NCBI RefSeq assembly: GCF_030296555.1
Contig: NZ_AP027728.1
Coordinates: forward strand, 1,054,001-1,118,000
From: Microbacterium suwonense
GTDB lineage: Bacteria; Actinomycetota; Actinomycetes; Actinomycetales; Microbacteriaceae
Direction of reading: 5' to 3'
Length of the DNA stretch: 64,000 nucleotides
The position numbers and the translations under genes are program-made. Below the pieces are notes generated by a model. The model was not told where the DNA came from and searched no databases. It was given only the letters and a program-made list of their open reading frames with translations. This document shows, one piece after another, positions 28,907-39,682 of this stretch (position 1 is the first letter of the stretch; the number at the start of each line of letters is the position of its first letter).

Positions 28907-29560
28907 ATGAGCGATGTCATAATCACCGTCCGGAGCGAGTGCGAGCTGCGCGTGGCACCCGATCGCGCCACCGTCCACCTGGTCGTCGCCTTCGACGGCC
29001 CCGACCGCACGAGCGTCGTTGAGAAGACGCTCGCCGCCGCCGGATCGGTGCGCGCGGGCATCGAGAGCAGGGATGCTGCGGGCACCGTCCTGGAATGGTC
29101 CAGTGATCGAATGAACGTGGTCGCGAACCGCCCCTGGAACAGCGAGGGCAGGCAGCTCGCGCCAGTGCACCGTGCCAGCGTCGACTTCTCCGCGACGTTC
29201 GCCGACTTCTCCGCCCTGTCGGACTGGGTGACCGACCTCGCCGAGCAGGATGGCGTGTCCATCGGCTACATCGATTGGCACCTCACCCCGGAGGTCGAGG
29301 CGGAGACCGAGCGCGAAGTCGCCACTCGGGCCGTCGGCATCGCCCTCGCGCGTGCTCGTGCCTATGCCGCAGCGCTCGGACTGCACGAGGTCACGCCACT
29401 CGAGATCGCCGATCGCGGGATGATCTCCGACGGCGCGCATCCGCAGGCGAGGCTCATGCGCGCCGACGCCATCGCCGTTGGCGGCTCACCGGAGCTGGAT
29501 CTGAAGAGCGAGGAGATCGTGCTCTCCGCCACCGTCGAGGGCCGGTTCACCGCGAAATGA
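28907..29560 (+). CDS. SIMPL (DUF541) domain protein
   Basis: A 217-residue protein. The opening MSDVIITVRSECELRVAPDRATVHLVV and the later EREVATRAVGIALARARAYAAALGL with LEIADRG match the SIMPL/DUF541 fold, which occurs alone in many bacteria with poorly known function. No signal peptide is visible, so it is cytoplasmic here. TACAGT seven bases before the ATG predicts a leaderless mRNA; upstream in-frame sequence overlaps tmRNA and is not coding. It is convergent with hflX. Confidence 0.83.
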   Translation: MSDVIITVRSECELRVAPDRATVHLVVAFDGPDRTSVVEKTLAAAGSVRAGIESRDAAGTVLEWSSDRMNVVANRPWNSEGRQLAPVHRASVDFSATFADFSALSDWVTDLAEQDGVSIGYIDWHLTPEVEAETEREVATRAVGIALARARAYAAALGLHEVTPLEIADRGMISDGAHPQARLMRADAIAVGGSPELDLKSEEIVLSATVEGRFTAK

Positions 29561-29561
29561 C

Positions 29562-29592
29562 GCGTACGGCCGTGCAGCGCACGGTCGTACGC
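29562..29592. terminator. Bidirectional terminator between SIMPL gene and hflX
   Basis: GCGTACGGCCGTGC and GCACGGTCGTACGC pair over 14 positions with a single G-T pair and a 3-nt loop. It lies between two convergent stop codons. Confidence 0.7.
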
Positions 29593-29603
29593 CCTGTGCG
29601 CGT

Positions 29604-31111
29604 TCAGTCGGCTGCGTAGCGCGCGAGTTCGGCGGCGAGCCGCTCCGACACATGCGCGTGCACCAGGGTGCCGCCCTCCTTGTGCTCCGCGGACAGCAGC
29701 ACCCCGCTCTCGTGCACGGCAGAGACCAGATCACCGCGGTCGTAGGGCACCAGCGCCCGTACCTCGACGGCGGGCATCGGCAGCATCCGCTCGATCGTCT
29801 GCCGCAACTCATCGATGCCCTCGCCGGTGCGCGATGACACGAAGTGCGCGTCGGGTGCGAGGCCGCGCAGCACCAGACGCTCGTCGTCGCCGACAAGGTC
29901 ACCCTTGTTGAAGACGACGATCTCGGGGATGTCCCTGGCACCGACATCGCCCATCACATCGCGCACGGTCTGCAGCTGCGCCGAGGATCCGGATGCGAGC
30001 CGTCGACCACGTGTACGATCAGGTCGGCCTCGGCGACTTCCTCCAGTGTCGAGCGGAACGCCTCGACCAGCTGGTGCGGCAGGTTGCGGACGAAGCCGAC
30101 CGTGTCGGTGAGCGTGTAGACGCGCCCGTCCTGTGTCTCGGAGCGCCGCACGGTGGCGTCCAGCGTCGCAAACAGCGCATTCTCCACCAGCACGCCGGCG
30201 CTCGTGAGCGCATTCAGCAGACTGGACTTTCCGGCGTTCGTATAGCCGGCGATCGCGACCGACGGGATGGTGTTGCGCTTGCGCTCGGCCCGCTTGGCGT
30301 CGCGCGCAGGGGCGAACTCGCGGATCTGCTTGCGCAGCTGCGCCATACGGGTGCGGATGCGACGGCGATCCAGCTCGATCTTCGTCTCACCGGGGCCGCG
30401 CGAGCCCATGCCGGCCCCCGCCGCACCGACCTGGCCACCGGCCTGGCGGCTCATCGAGTCTCCCCAGCCGCGCAGGCGAGGAAGCAGGTATTCCAGCTGG
30501 GCGAGCTCGACCTGTGCCTTGCCCTCCCGGCTCTTCGCATGCTGGCTGAAGATGTCGAGGATCACGGTGGTGCGGTCGATGACCTTCACCTTGACCACAT
30601 CCTCCAGTGCGCGCCGCTGGCTGGCCGCCAGCTCGGCGTCGGCGATGACCGTGTCGGCGCCGACAGCGGCGACGATGTCCTTCAGCTCCTGCGCCTTGCC
30701 CCGGCCGAGATAGGTGGCCGGATCCGGGTGCGGGCGGCGCTGCAGCAGGCCGTCCAGCACCGCTGCGCCGGCCGTCTCAGCGAGGGCGGCCAGCTCGCGC
30801 AGCGAGTTCTCGGCGTCCTCCTGCGCCCCCTGCGGATAGACGCCCACCAGGACGACGTTCTCCAGCCGCAGCTGCCGGTACTCGACCTCGGTGACATCCT
30901 CGAGCTCTGTGGAGAGTCCTCCGACCCGGCGCAGAGCGTGCCGATCTTCGAGGTCCCACTGCTCGCCGTCACCGACACCGTGCGTGGCAGTGGCAGCGTC
31001 CTGCAGTGCCTGAGCGGCGCCGAACACTCTCGCCTCGGTGCGCGAGTCGGCGTGTGCGAGCACGCGATCCAGCGCATCCGTCGTCGTGTTCTCGTCGTTG
31101 GTCTTCGTCAT
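29604..31111 (-). CDS. hflX: GTPase HflX, apparent frameshift
   Basis: The reconstructed protein is about 502 residues. The N-terminal HflX domain includes the glycine-rich linker (QAGGQVGAAGAGMGSRGPGE), then the GTPase domain with G1 GYTNAGKSS, G3 DTVGF and G4 NKGD. HflX splits stalled ribosomes under stress. After HVVDGSHPDP the frame shifts; one more base at 29985-29986 joins it to SAQLQTVRDVMGDVGARD and the last third. miaA and miaB are nearby, as often seen with hflX. Confidence 0.92.
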
Positions 31112-31183
31112 CCGGTCCTTTTCTTCGACGTCATCTGCTCAGGGCGCCTTAACCTTAGCCCCGCCGTCCGGTACGCTCTCTGC

Positions 31184-31828
31184 ATGCCGTCCGACCACTA
31201 TTTCAGCGCGGCCCCGGCAAGTGCAGAGAACCTGCGCACCATTCACGTCACCCTGGCGGGACGAGATCTGGAACTCACCACGGCGAGCGGGATCTTCAGT
31301 CCTGACCGGCTGGATGCCGGAACGGCCGTGCTGTTGAACAACATGCCTCCCCTGCCTCCCGGCGGTGATTTCCTCGACCTCGGATGCGGGTGGGGTCCGA
31401 TCACCCTCACGATGGCGCTGTCCGCCCCGCATGCGACTGTGTGGGCGGTCGACGTGAACGAGCGTGCCCTCGACCTCGTCCGGCGCAACGCACAGGCCCT
31501 CGGCCTCACTAATGTGAACGCCGTGCGGCCCGAAGATGTTCCCGACGATGTCGTCTTCCGCACCATCCGCTCCAATCCGCCCATCCGCGTCGGCAAGAGC
31601 GAGCTGCACGACATGCTCGAGCACTGGATCCCGCGATTGGACGAGCGCAGCGACGCCTGGCTGGTCGTGCAGCGCAATCTCGGCTCGGACTCGCTGCAGC
31701 GGTGGATGGCCATGACCTTCACGCCCGGCTACAGTGTGCACCGTGCCGCCACGGGCAAGGGCTACCGCGTGCTCAAGGTGCGCAGGCATGGCACCCCGCC
31801 GACCGAGCCGATCACGGTCTCCGCGTAG
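31184..31828 (+). CDS. Class I SAM methyltransferase, RsmC-like
   Basis: A 214-residue methyltransferase. The AdoMet motif is FLDLGCGWGPITLTMAL (about 63-79), and the acidic end of strand 2 is VWAVDVNERAL. The catalytic element NPP in IRSNPPIRVGK (about 130) is the mark of N-methyltransferases acting on bases, as in RsmC, which makes m2G in 16S rRNA. It is shorter than E. coli RsmC, having a single domain. TACGCT six bases before the ATG predicts a leaderless mRNA. It is divergent from hflX and convergent with dapF. Confidence 0.85.
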   Translation: MPSDHYFSAAPASAENLRTIHVTLAGRDLELTTASGIFSPDRLDAGTAVLLNNMPPLPPGGDFLDLGCGWGPITLTMALSAPHATVWAVDVNERALDLVRRNAQALGLTNVNAVRPEDVPDDVVFRTIRSNPPIRVGKSELHDMLEHWIPRLDERSDAWLVVQRNLGSDSLQRWMAMTFTPGYSVHRAATGKGYRVLKVRRHGTPPTEPITVSA

Positions 31829-31855
31829 CCCCGCTCGCCGGCGCTGCCCGCACGT

Positions 31856-32728
31856 TCAGGCGAGGTCGATCTCGCCGCGGAACACGAGCTGAGCAGGGCC
31901 GGACAGTGCCACGTGCTCGCCGTCCTCGGCGGGGAACATGCGCACCCCGAGCGTACCGCCGGGCACGTCGACCCGCCACTGGTGCGGCGCACGCTCCCCC
32001 GCCCAATGGCGCACTGCCAGAGCGGAAGCCACCGCTCCGGTCCCGCAGCTGAGAGTCTCGCCCGAGCCGCGCTCGTGCACACGCATCCGCACATGCCCCA
32101 CGCCGTCGCGCACCAGGGGCTCGCCCGGCACCACGAATTCGATGTTCGCACCCTCACTCGGTGCCGGGTCGAGGATCGGTGTGGGGTTCAGGTCGAGCCC
32201 GGCGAGCTCCTCCTCGGAGGCCAGTGCCACGACGATGTGCGGATTGCCGACGTCGATGCCGAGGCCGGGACGCGCCACAGAGAGACCTGCGGCACGGGCC
32301 AGCGGTTCGCCGCCCGCCAGACGCCAGCGCCCGAGGTCCACTTGATAGCCGGTCTCGCTGCGCATCACGTCGCGTACGCCGGCGCGCGTGCCGATCGGCA
32401 GCGTCGACCCTGCCTCCAGGTCGGCGAGGCCGGAGCGCAGCAGGTAGTGCACGAACACTCGGATGCCGTTGCCGCACATCTCCGAGACAGACCCGTCGGC
32501 GTTGCGGTAGTCCATGAACCACTCGGCCTCCGGCTCCTCGGCGAGAGCTGCCGCTCCGTCCGGAATCGCCGACGAGCGCACCACGCGCAGCACGCCGTCG
32601 GCGCCGATGCCGAAGTTGCGATCGCACAGCGCCTGTACGCGCTGCGGAGTCAGATCGAGCGCGCCGTCCGCATCTTCGATGATGACGAAGTCGTTTCCGG
32701 TTCCGTGCCCCTTGGTGAATGCGACCAT
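31856..32728 (-). CDS. dapF: Diaminopimelate epimerase
   Basis: A complete 290-residue enzyme that converts LL- to meso-diaminopimelate for lysine and cell-wall peptide synthesis. The two catalytic cysteines are in [11 protein letters not shown] (about 80) and [13 protein letters not shown] (about 225). The opening [13 protein letters not shown] is typical. The promoter TAGACT ends six bases before the ATG and is made partly from the stop codon of the upstream gene, so dapF is likely transcribed as a leaderless mRNA on its own. Confidence 0.96.
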   Translation of the reverse strand: MVAFTKGHGTGNDFVIIEDADGALDLTPQRVQALCDRNFGIGADGVLRVVRSSAIPDGAAALAEEPEAEWFMDYRNADGSVSEMCGNGIRVFVHYLLRSGLADLEAGSTLPIGTRAGVRDVMRSETGYQVDLGRWRLAGGEPLARAAGLSVARPGLGIDVGNPHIVVALASEEELAGLDLNPTPILDPAPSEGANIEFVVPGEPLVRDGVGHVRMRVHERGSGETLSCGTGAVASALAVRHWAGERAPHQWRVDVPGGTLGVRMFPAEDGEHVALSGPAQLVFRGEIDLA

Positions 32729-32734
32729 GGGACA

Positions 32735-32740
32735 AGTCTA
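32735..32740 (-). promoter_or_regulatory. dapF: -10 box of dapF sharing a stop codon
   Basis: TAGACT, then TGTCCC, then ATG. The TAG (32738-32740) is the stop codon of the reconstructed DHFR-like gene upstream. Layout and sequence match the ilvD promoter at 12886. Confidence 0.6.
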
Positions 32741-33267
32741 TTGAGCGCGGAGCACCCGGTAGCGCCCGCAGAGGAACGCCCTGTTGCGCGCGACGTCCAC
32801 GAGCTCGAGGTCCAGCTTGCGCGGCAGCACCGGAGCACCGGATCCCAGCGTGACGGGCGCGTACTGGATCCACACCTCGTCGACGAGCCCGGCATCGGCG
32901 AACTGGCCGACGAGTTCCCCTCCCCGACGATCCAGAGATCCTTGTCGCCGGCGACGGCGGACATCTCGGCGTGCACCTTGCGCACATCGTCGCGGGTGAG
33001 CCGGATGTCCGCACCGTCGGGAAGGTTCAGCCTGCGGTGCGAGAACACCCAGGCGGGAAGCGTGTAGCTCCAGCCGTCCTCGTCATGCTCCAGGATCCAC
33101 TCATAGGTGTGCGCTCCCATCGCCATCGCCCCCAGGCCAGCGCGAAAGCCGGAGTAGGCCATCGGCCCGTCCTCGTCGATGTCCTGTGTGAGCAGCCAGT
33201 CCAGTGAATGATCCGCGGTCGCGATGAACCCGTCCAGGCTGGAGGCGGTGTAGTAATGGGTGGTCAT
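32738..33267 (-). CDS. Dihydrofolate reductase-family protein (RibD C-terminal type), apparent frameshift
   Basis: The reconstructed protein is 176 residues. The opening MTTHYYTASSLDGFIATADHS and the later KDLWIVGGGELVGQF match the DHFR-like family related to the RibD reductase domain, which uses NADPH; its substrate is usually unknown. The frame is lost after LWIVG; one more base in the C run 32922-32925 gives VGGGELVGQFADAGLVDE and a C-terminus RYRVLRAQ. It is not FolA, which is encoded at 46.0-46.5 kb. Confidence 0.82.
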
Positions 33268-33298
33268 CGTCCCATCGTGCCGAGTGCCTCCGACACCA

Positions 33299-34236
33299 TC
33301 AAGGGCATCCTGCGTCGGCGAGGATGCGAGCGGCATCCGCCGACCCGGAATCGACCCACTCGATGTCGGGATAGCGCTTGAACCAGGAGACCTGACGCCG
33401 CGCGTAGCGCCGGGTGAGCGCCTGGGTCGCGGCGATGGCCTCCTGCTCCGTGCATTCGCCGCGCAGTTGGGCGAGCGCCTGTGCGTATCCGATCGCCCTG
33501 GACGCGGTCACGCCCCGCTCCAGGCCTTCCGGGCGCAGGCGGGAGACCTCATCGAGCATGCCCGTCTGCCACATCCGTTCGACCCGGCTGTCGAGTCGTT
33601 CCACAAGCTCCGCCCGATCGACCTGCATTCCGATGATCCGGGTGTCCGGATGCCAGAGCACGGGCTTCTCGGGCAGCGCTGCTCCGTGCGTGGCGCCGCC
33701 CTGCTCCAGCACCTCGAGCGCTCTGACGATGCGACGACCGTTCTTCGGGTCGATCCGGGCCGCGGTGACGGGGTCCCTCTCACGCAGACGCGCGAACAGC
33801 GCACCGCTCCCCTGCGCGGAGAGCTCGGCTTCCAGACGTGCCCGCACGACGGCGTCCCTGGGCGGGAACCGGAAATCGAAGAGGACGCTCGACACGTACA
33901 GTCCGGATCCTCCCACCAGGATCGCGTCTCCCCGGCGTGCGTGGATCTCCTGCACGGCGGAGCGGGCGAGCGGCTGATACCAGGCGACCGCTGCCTCCTC
34001 CGCGACGCCGCGCACGTCGAACAGATGATGCGGGATGCCGCGGCGCTCGTCAGCGGGCAGTTTGGCGGTGCCGATGTCCATGCCGCGATACAGCTGCATG
34101 GCATCCGCATTCACGATCTCGGCCGGGTTCCCCGGCCCCGCAGCGTCTGCGCCAGCTCGAGCGCGAACTCGGTCTTGCCCGTGCCCGTGGCGCCGACGAC
34201 CGCCCACAGGAGCGGGCCGCGGATGCTGGCGGTCAC
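33299..34236 (-). CDS. miaA: tRNA dimethylallyltransferase MiaA, apparent frameshift
   Basis: The reconstructed enzyme is about 312 residues and adds an isoprenyl group to A37 of UNN-reading tRNAs. The P-loop [11 protein letters not shown] (about 16-26) and the [15 protein letters not shown] block are present, as are the C-terminal [11 protein letters not shown] and [11 protein letters not shown] motifs. The first about 38 residues are in a different frame from the rest; one more base in the C run 34130-34133 joins LRGRG to [11 protein letters not shown]. The GTG start overlaps the miaB stop (GTGA), coupling the two modification enzymes. Confidence 0.92.
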
Positions 34237-35783
34237 ACCCCGACGCGCAGGGTCGGCAGACCGAGCGACACCGCGCGTGGAGCACCGGCCTCACCGGCGG
34301 GTGCGGGGACACCGCAGCTGGCTGCCTGCGCGCGATCCCAGGCGTCGCCTCCACGCGTGCGCCGGATGCGAAGCGGCGCGCCGGTCGGGTCGTCCGCGAG
34401 CAGGTGGAACGGGGCGCCGTGGGTGATCCTCACCGTCACGACATCCCCCGGCCGGGGCAGCTCCGACCCCGGCGTCACTTCGAAATGCACCAGGCGGTTG
34501 TCTTCGGCGCGGCCGGTGAGGCGGTGCGTCTCGGCATCCTTCTTGCCTTCGCCGACCGATACCAGCACCTCGACCTCACGGCCGACCTGCTTCTGGTTCT
34601 CCTCCAGCGAGATGCGCTCCTGCAGTGCGATCAGCCGGTCGTAGCGCTCCTGCACGACGGCCTTGGGCACCTGGTTCTCCATGGTCGCGGCCGGAGTGCC
34701 CTCACGGATCGAGTACTGGAAGGTGAAAGCGCTCGCGAACCGGGACTGCTCGACCACGCGCATGGTGTCTTCGAAGTCCTCATCGGTCTCCCCGGGGAAG
34801 CCGACGATGATGTCGGTGGTGATCGCAGCGTGCGGGATGCGCTCGCGCACGCGGTCGAGGATGCCCAGGTAGCGCTCGCTGCGGTACGAGCGGCGCATGG
34901 CCTTGAGGATCCGGTCGCTGCCGGATTGCAGCGGCATGTGCAGCTGGGGCATGACGTTGGGGGTCTCGGCCATGGCCGCGATGACGTCATCGGTGAAGGC
35001 CGCCGGGTGGGGGCTGGTGAAGCGGATGCGTTCGAGGCCCTCGATCTCACCGGCCGCGCGCAGCAGCTTGCCGAACGCCTGACGGTCGCCGAACTCGACC
35101 CCGTAGGAGTTCACGTTCTGACCGAGCAGGGTCACCTCGATCGCGCCGTCCTCGACGAGCAGGCGGATCTCACTGAGGATGTCGCCGGGGCGGCGATCCT
35201 TCTCCTTGCCGCGCAGGCTGGGCACGATGCAGAACGTGCAGGTGTTGTTGCAGCCCACTGAGATCGACACCCAACCGCTGTGCGCGGAGTCGCGCTTGGT
35301 GGGAAGGGTCGAGGGGAAGACCTCGAGCGATTCGAGGATCTCCAGCTCGGCCTCGCCGTTGTGGCGCGCGCGCTCGAGCAGTCCGGGGAGGGAGCCCATG
35401 TTGTGCGTGCCGAAGACGACGTCGACCCAGGGCGCCTTGTCGAGGACCGCCTGCTGATCCATCTGCGCCAGGCATCCGCCGACGGCGATCTGCATCCCCT
35501 CGTGCTTGTCCTTGCGGGACTTCAGATGCCCCAGAGTGCCGTACAGCTTTCCGGCCGCGTTGTCGCGCACCGCGCAGGTGTTGATGATGACGATGTCGGC
35601 GTCCTCGCCGTCGTCCGCCCGCACATACCCGGCACTCTCCAGCGAGCCGGAGAGCCGCTCGGAGTCGTGCACGTTCATCTGGCAGCCGAAGGTGCGGACC
35701 TCGTAGGAGCGTCGGCGTCCGTCGGCATCGATCGCGGCCGGGGAGGGCGCGATGATCGTCGGTTCGGAGGAGAGAAGAGACAT
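34233..35783 (-). CDS. miaB: tRNA-2-methylthio-N6-dimethylallyladenosine synthase MiaB
   Basis: A complete 516-residue radical-SAM methylthiotransferase acting on the base made by MiaA. The auxiliary cluster cysteines are in TFGCQMN, NTCAVR and GGCLAQ; the radical-SAM cluster is CNNTCTFC near residue 170. A C-terminal TRAM domain follows, then a tail of about 50 residues. The -10 box TAGAAT lies nine bases before the ATG, so the leader is at most two or three bases. miaA follows with a 4-bp overlap. Confidence 0.95.
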   Translation of the reverse strand: MSLLSSEPTIIAPSPAAIDADGRRRSYEVRTFGCQMNVHDSERLSGSLESAGYVRADDGEDADIVIINTCAVRDNAAGKLYGTLGHLKSRKDKHEGMQIAVGGCLAQMDQQAVLDKAPWVDVVFGTHNMGSLPGLLERARHNGEAELEILESLEVFPSTLPTKRDSAHSGWVSISVGCNNTCTFCIVPSLRGKEKDRRPGDILSEIRLLVEDGAIEVTLLGQNVNSYGVEFGDRQAFGKLLRAAGEIEGLERIRFTSPHPAAFTDDVIAAMAETPNVMPQLHMPLQSGSDRILKAMRRSYRSERYLGILDRVRERIPHAAITTDIIVGFPGETDEDFEDTMRVVEQSRFASAFTFQYSIREGTPAATMENQVPKAVVQERYDRLIALQERISLEENQKQVGREVEVLVSVGEGKKDAETHRLTGRAEDNRLVHFEVTPGSELPRPGDVVTVRITHGAPFHLLADDPTGAPLRIRRTRGGDAWDRAQAASCGVPAPAGEAGAPRAVSLGLPTLRVGV

Positions 35784-35867
35784 GATTCCGCCATTCTACG
35801 AGCTGTGGATGCGAAGGGCATCGAAGCAGACCGCTCGGCTCCGGCTCTTGATGCTGGCTGGTGCCGA

Positions 35868-36595
35868 TCAGTCGGATTCCACGAAGCGCACTCCGCTGCG
35901 CCCGCTCCCCGCTTCGCTCAGCGCTGTGCGCGCCGCATTCATCGCGACGGACCCCGCATACCCGCGCCTCGCGAGCTGGCCAAGCAGGCGCCGCAGTGCG
36001 GTCTCGGGTTCGAGCCTGGTCATTGCGGGCGCCTTGCTGCGAGCGTACTCGAGGGCCCGATCGGCATCGTCGTCGGGCAGCTCCTCCAGAGCCTGCGTGA
36101 TGATCTCCCGCGGGATCCCCCGTTGCGACAGCGCCCGCGACAGCGCGATCCTCCCCTGCCCCTTGCGTTCGACGCCCGAGGTGACCAGCAGCTGAGCGAG
36201 GGTGCGATCATCGAGGTAGCCACGGTGGACGAACTCGTCGATGATCTGCTCGATCGATTCGCGATCGGCCCTGCTCTCACGCAGCACGGAGCGCGCCTCG
36301 GACACCGACAGCTGCCGGCTGCGCAGCCTGCGCACCAGCACCTCCTCGGCGCGGCGGCGGGCCTCGTCCGGGTCCTCTGTCGCGTGATCCGGTGCCTCGT
36401 TCGTCACGTCCTCCGCGTGTGCGGTAGGCAGGGCGGTCACGCGTCCGCGGCTCTCCGACAGCGCGGAGCGCCAGAGCCCCTCGTCGCCGGTTCGACGCGG
36501 AAGATCCGGTCGGGTCTCCCCCGAGTCACGGTCGGCGCCGAAGATCGGGATGACGGGGGCGAGGTGCTCCTCGCCCCCGTTGCTGTGCCCCATGA

Positions 36596-36599
<4 letters not shown>
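35868..36599 (-). CDS. recX: Regulatory protein RecX
   Basis: A 243-residue RecA modulator. The C-terminal about 160 residues show three helical repeats typical of RecX ([58 protein letters not shown]). The first about 75 residues are a low-complexity extension, common in actinobacteria. RecX limits RecA filament growth. The start overlaps the recA stop by 4 bp, so both are made from the DNA-damage-induced recA transcript. Confidence 0.92.
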
Positions 36600-37645
<1,046 letters not shown>

Positions 37646-37749
37646 GACGTGCTCCTCAGTGTCTCGAATGCTGCCGCCTGTAGGCTGTCGCGGCCGCTCC
37701 GGGATGGATCGACTCTGCGACAAGGCGCATGGCTGGTGCCACGTCATTC

Positions 37750-37771
37750 ACGGTAGAAGCAACCACCGACA
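37750..37771 (-). promoter_or_regulatory. recA: RecA-NDp type promoter (PafBC target)
   Basis: The minus strand reads TGTCGGTGG, seven bases, then TACCGT. This matches the LexA-independent mycobacterial recA P1 promoter (TGTCAGTGG, seven bases, TAGTGT), which is driven by the PafBC activator. The predicted transcript starts about 98 nt before the recA ATG. Confidence 0.72.
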
Positions 37772-37844
37772 TCGGCTCGGGATTGCCCCGTTCTGTGGAA
37801 AGAAATCACACCAGGACCACTTGTGCAGAACGATACGCGCACGT

Positions 37845-37858
37845 CGAACAGATCTTCG
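37845..37858. promoter_or_regulatory. recA: SOS box-like site upstream of recA
   Basis: CGAACAGATCTTCG differs from the actinobacterial LexA box CGAACnnnnGTTCG by one base, and its outer arms TCGAA...TTCGA are perfectly symmetric. It lies about 200 bp before the recA ATG and about 33 bp beyond the end of the DUF3046 gene. Confidence 0.6.
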
Positions 37859-37891
37859 ACGACACGCCGCGCGCGCCGATCGGAGATTCGT

Positions 37892-38113
37892 TCAGCGTCG
37901 GCGCGGCTCCAGGCGCCCCACCCCGTAACGGCGCTCTGCGGGCACGTCCGCCTCGTCGCACAGCGCGAGCCAGATGTCGCGTGGCGGCACTCCGGCCTCC
38001 AGCGCCTCCAGCGCCGTCGTTCCCAGCGCGCCGAGGATCAGGTCATGGGTGAGCGCCGTCGCCCGTCCGCCGAACTCGTCGTCGACTGCGCGCAGGAACT
38101 CACTGCGTCTCAT
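37892..38113 (-). CDS. DUF3046 protein
   Basis: A 73-residue protein (MRRSEFLRAVDDEFGGRATA...) whose WLALCDEADVPAERRYG tail and position just upstream of recA match the actinobacterial DUF3046 family. Function is unknown; the family is nearly always found beside recA. It lies 16 bp after clgR, so it probably shares the clgR transcript. Confidence 0.85.
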   Translation of the reverse strand: MRRSEFLRAVDDEFGGRATALTHDLILGALGTTALEALEAGVPPRDIWLALCDEADVPAERRYGVGRLEPRRR

Positions 38114-38129
38114 TCGCGTCGAGAGCCGA

Positions 38130-38438
38130 TCAGTGCAGCGACAGTTCGGGCTCGACCGAGGCGACCAGATCGTCGGGAACGACATCCGGGAAGCCGCCCA
38201 GACCTTCGAGGACCGAGATGCGGTCGCCGACTTCGCGCATGATCGTCGAGATGGGGATGTCCAGTGCATCGGCGACCGAGGCGAGGATCTCGCTGGAGGC
38301 CTCCTTCTGGCCGCGCTCCACCTCGCTGAGGTAGCCGAGCGCGACAGACGCCTTGCTCGCCACCTGGCGCAGCGTGCGCCCCTTCTGCAGGCGGAAGTCC
38401 CGCAGCACATCGCCGATCTCCTGTCTGACAAGGATCAT
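38130..38438 (-). CDS. clgR: XRE-family regulator ClgR
   Basis: A 102-residue single-domain helix-turn-helix protein. Residues about 8-65 (EIGDVLRDFRLQKGRTLRQV...GYLSEVERGQKEASSEIL) match ClgR, the activator of clp protease genes and other stress genes in actinobacteria. Position between cinA/pgsA and recA is the conserved location. GGAGG precedes the ATG at good spacing, and a TAGACT box is 52 bp upstream, so this mRNA has a leader. ClgR is usually controlled by proteolysis; no obvious degron can be read here. Confidence 0.9.
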   Translation of the reverse strand: MILVRQEIGDVLRDFRLQKGRTLRQVASKASVALGYLSEVERGQKEASSEILASVADALDIPISTIMREVGDRISVLEGLGGFPDVVPDDLVASVEPELSLH

Positions 38439-38489
38439 CGGAACCTCCTCTCCTCTCCAGCGGTTGAATCGACATCCGAGTGGATCGCC

Positions 38490-38495
38490 AGTCTA
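38490..38495 (-). promoter_or_regulatory. clgR: -10 box of clgR
   Basis: TAGACT on the minus strand in the 171-bp gap between cinA and clgR gives a leader of about 45 nt that ends in a good ribosome site. No clear -35 hexamer is seen. Confidence 0.45.
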
Positions 38496-38609
38496 ACCCG
38501 ACTGGCTGATGCTGAATCTACTGTTTCTCGCTGTGCTTCCGTTGTGAGGGGATTTCTCATGGTGTGTCGAATATTGAGCACACTCGTGTCAACCAGACCT
38601 TCGCATCCG

Positions 38610-39110
38610 CTATTCCCGCAGTGTCGCGAGAGCGAGCGCGAACGCCGCTGCGGTCGCCTGCGCGCGGATGTCCGCCCTCGACCCGGTGAAGACGTGCGAC
38701 GCCGATCGTGTCCTGCCCGGAACTGCCACGCCGATGTGGACGGTACCGACCGGCTGGCCGTCGGGCGAGTCGGGGCCGGCGATCCCGGTGGTGGCGATCC
38801 CGGCATCCGCCGCCTGTCCGTCCACGGCCACCGCATGTCGCACACCCTCGGCCATCTGCACGGCCACCTCCGGATGCACGGGCCCGTGCGCGGCCAGCAG
38901 CGTGGCGTCCACGCCCAGCAGCGTGTGCTTGAGGGGCGTGGCGTAGGCGACGACCGCTCCCCGCAGCACGGCGGATGCGCCCGGCACCGACACGATCTCG
39001 GATGCCACAGCTCCCCCGGTGAGCGATTCCGCGACGCCGAGCGTCCAGCCCCGGTCGCGAAGCGCGGCGACCAGTCGGGCAGCCTCGCTCAGCGGCGCCG
39101 CGCCGGTCAT
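38610..39110 (-). CDS. CinA-family nicotinamide-nucleotide amidohydrolase (C-terminal domain only)
   Basis: A 166-residue protein equal to the CinA C-terminal (PncC) domain: LGVAESLTGGAVAS near residues 24-37, GVVHP-type AAHGPVHPEVAVQMAEG, and ATTGIAGPDSPDGQPVGTVHIGV. It deamidates NMN to nicotinate mononucleotide, recycling pyridine nucleotide. The N-terminal competence domain is absent, the normal form in actinobacteria. The ATG overlaps the pgsA stop (ATGA), so the two genes are coupled. Confidence 0.9.
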   Translation of the reverse strand: MTGAAPLSEAARLVAALRDRGWTLGVAESLTGGAVASEIVSVPGASAVLRGAVVAYATPLKHTLLGVDATLLAAHGPVHPEVAVQMAEGVRHAVAVDGQAADAGIATTGIAGPDSPDGQPVGTVHIGVAVPGRTRSASHVFTGSRADIRAQATAAAFALALATLRE

Positions 39111-39682
39111 GCCGGTTCCCTGCGACCGCGCAGCTGCGCGACGACGTAGTCGATCCCGCTGACGACCGTCAGCGCAAGAGCCGCGATCATCAGCCACAGG
39201 GTCACACCGGTCCAGACCGGCATCCCGAGCCACACGTGCAGGGGAAGCAGCGCCCAGCCGAGCGCGACCCCCTGCACGACGGTCTTGATCTTTCCCATCC
39301 AGGCCGCCGCCACGACCTGCTCGTGCACGATGATGAAGCGGTGGACGGTGATCCCCCATTCGCGGATCAGGATGACGATCACGATCCACCAGTGGACTTC
39401 GCCGAGGATCGCCAGTCCCAGGAATCCTGCACCCGTGAGCAGCTTGTCGGCGATCGGATCCCACAGCTTGCCGAAATCGCTGACGATGTCGTATCTGCGG
39501 GCGAGGTATCCGTCCACCCAATCCGTCGAGATCGCCAGCACGAACAGCGCGCCCGCCACCCAGCGCATCGCCAGGTCGTCGCCTCCGAACGCGCCCGCCA
39601 AGAGCAGCAGGACGAAGAAGACGATCGCGAGCGGGATGCGGGCGATCGTGATCGCGTTGGGCAGCTGCCTCGGAATCGCCAT
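39107..39682 (-). CDS. pgsA: CDP-diacylglycerol-glycerol-3-phosphate 3-phosphatidyltransferase
   Basis: A 191-residue membrane enzyme of phosphatidylglycerol synthesis. The CDP-alcohol phosphatidyltransferase signature is clear, spread over DWVDGYLARRYDIVSDFGKL and the following WDPIADKLL (about residues 53-81), with both catalytic Asp pairs. About five hydrophobic segments surround it. It starts inside the ftsK stop (TGATG) and is followed by cinA, the conserved actinobacterial order ftsK-pgsA-cinA-clgR. Confidence 0.94.
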   Translation of the reverse strand: MAIPRQLPNAITIARIPLAIVFFVLLLLAGAFGGDDLAMRWVAGALFVLAISTDWVDGYLARRYDIVSDFGKLWDPIADKLLTGAGFLGLAILGEVHWWIVIVILIREWGITVHRFIIVHEQVVAAAWMGKIKTVVQGVALGWALLPLHVWLGMPVWTGVTLWLMIAALALTVVSGIDYVVAQLRGRREPA

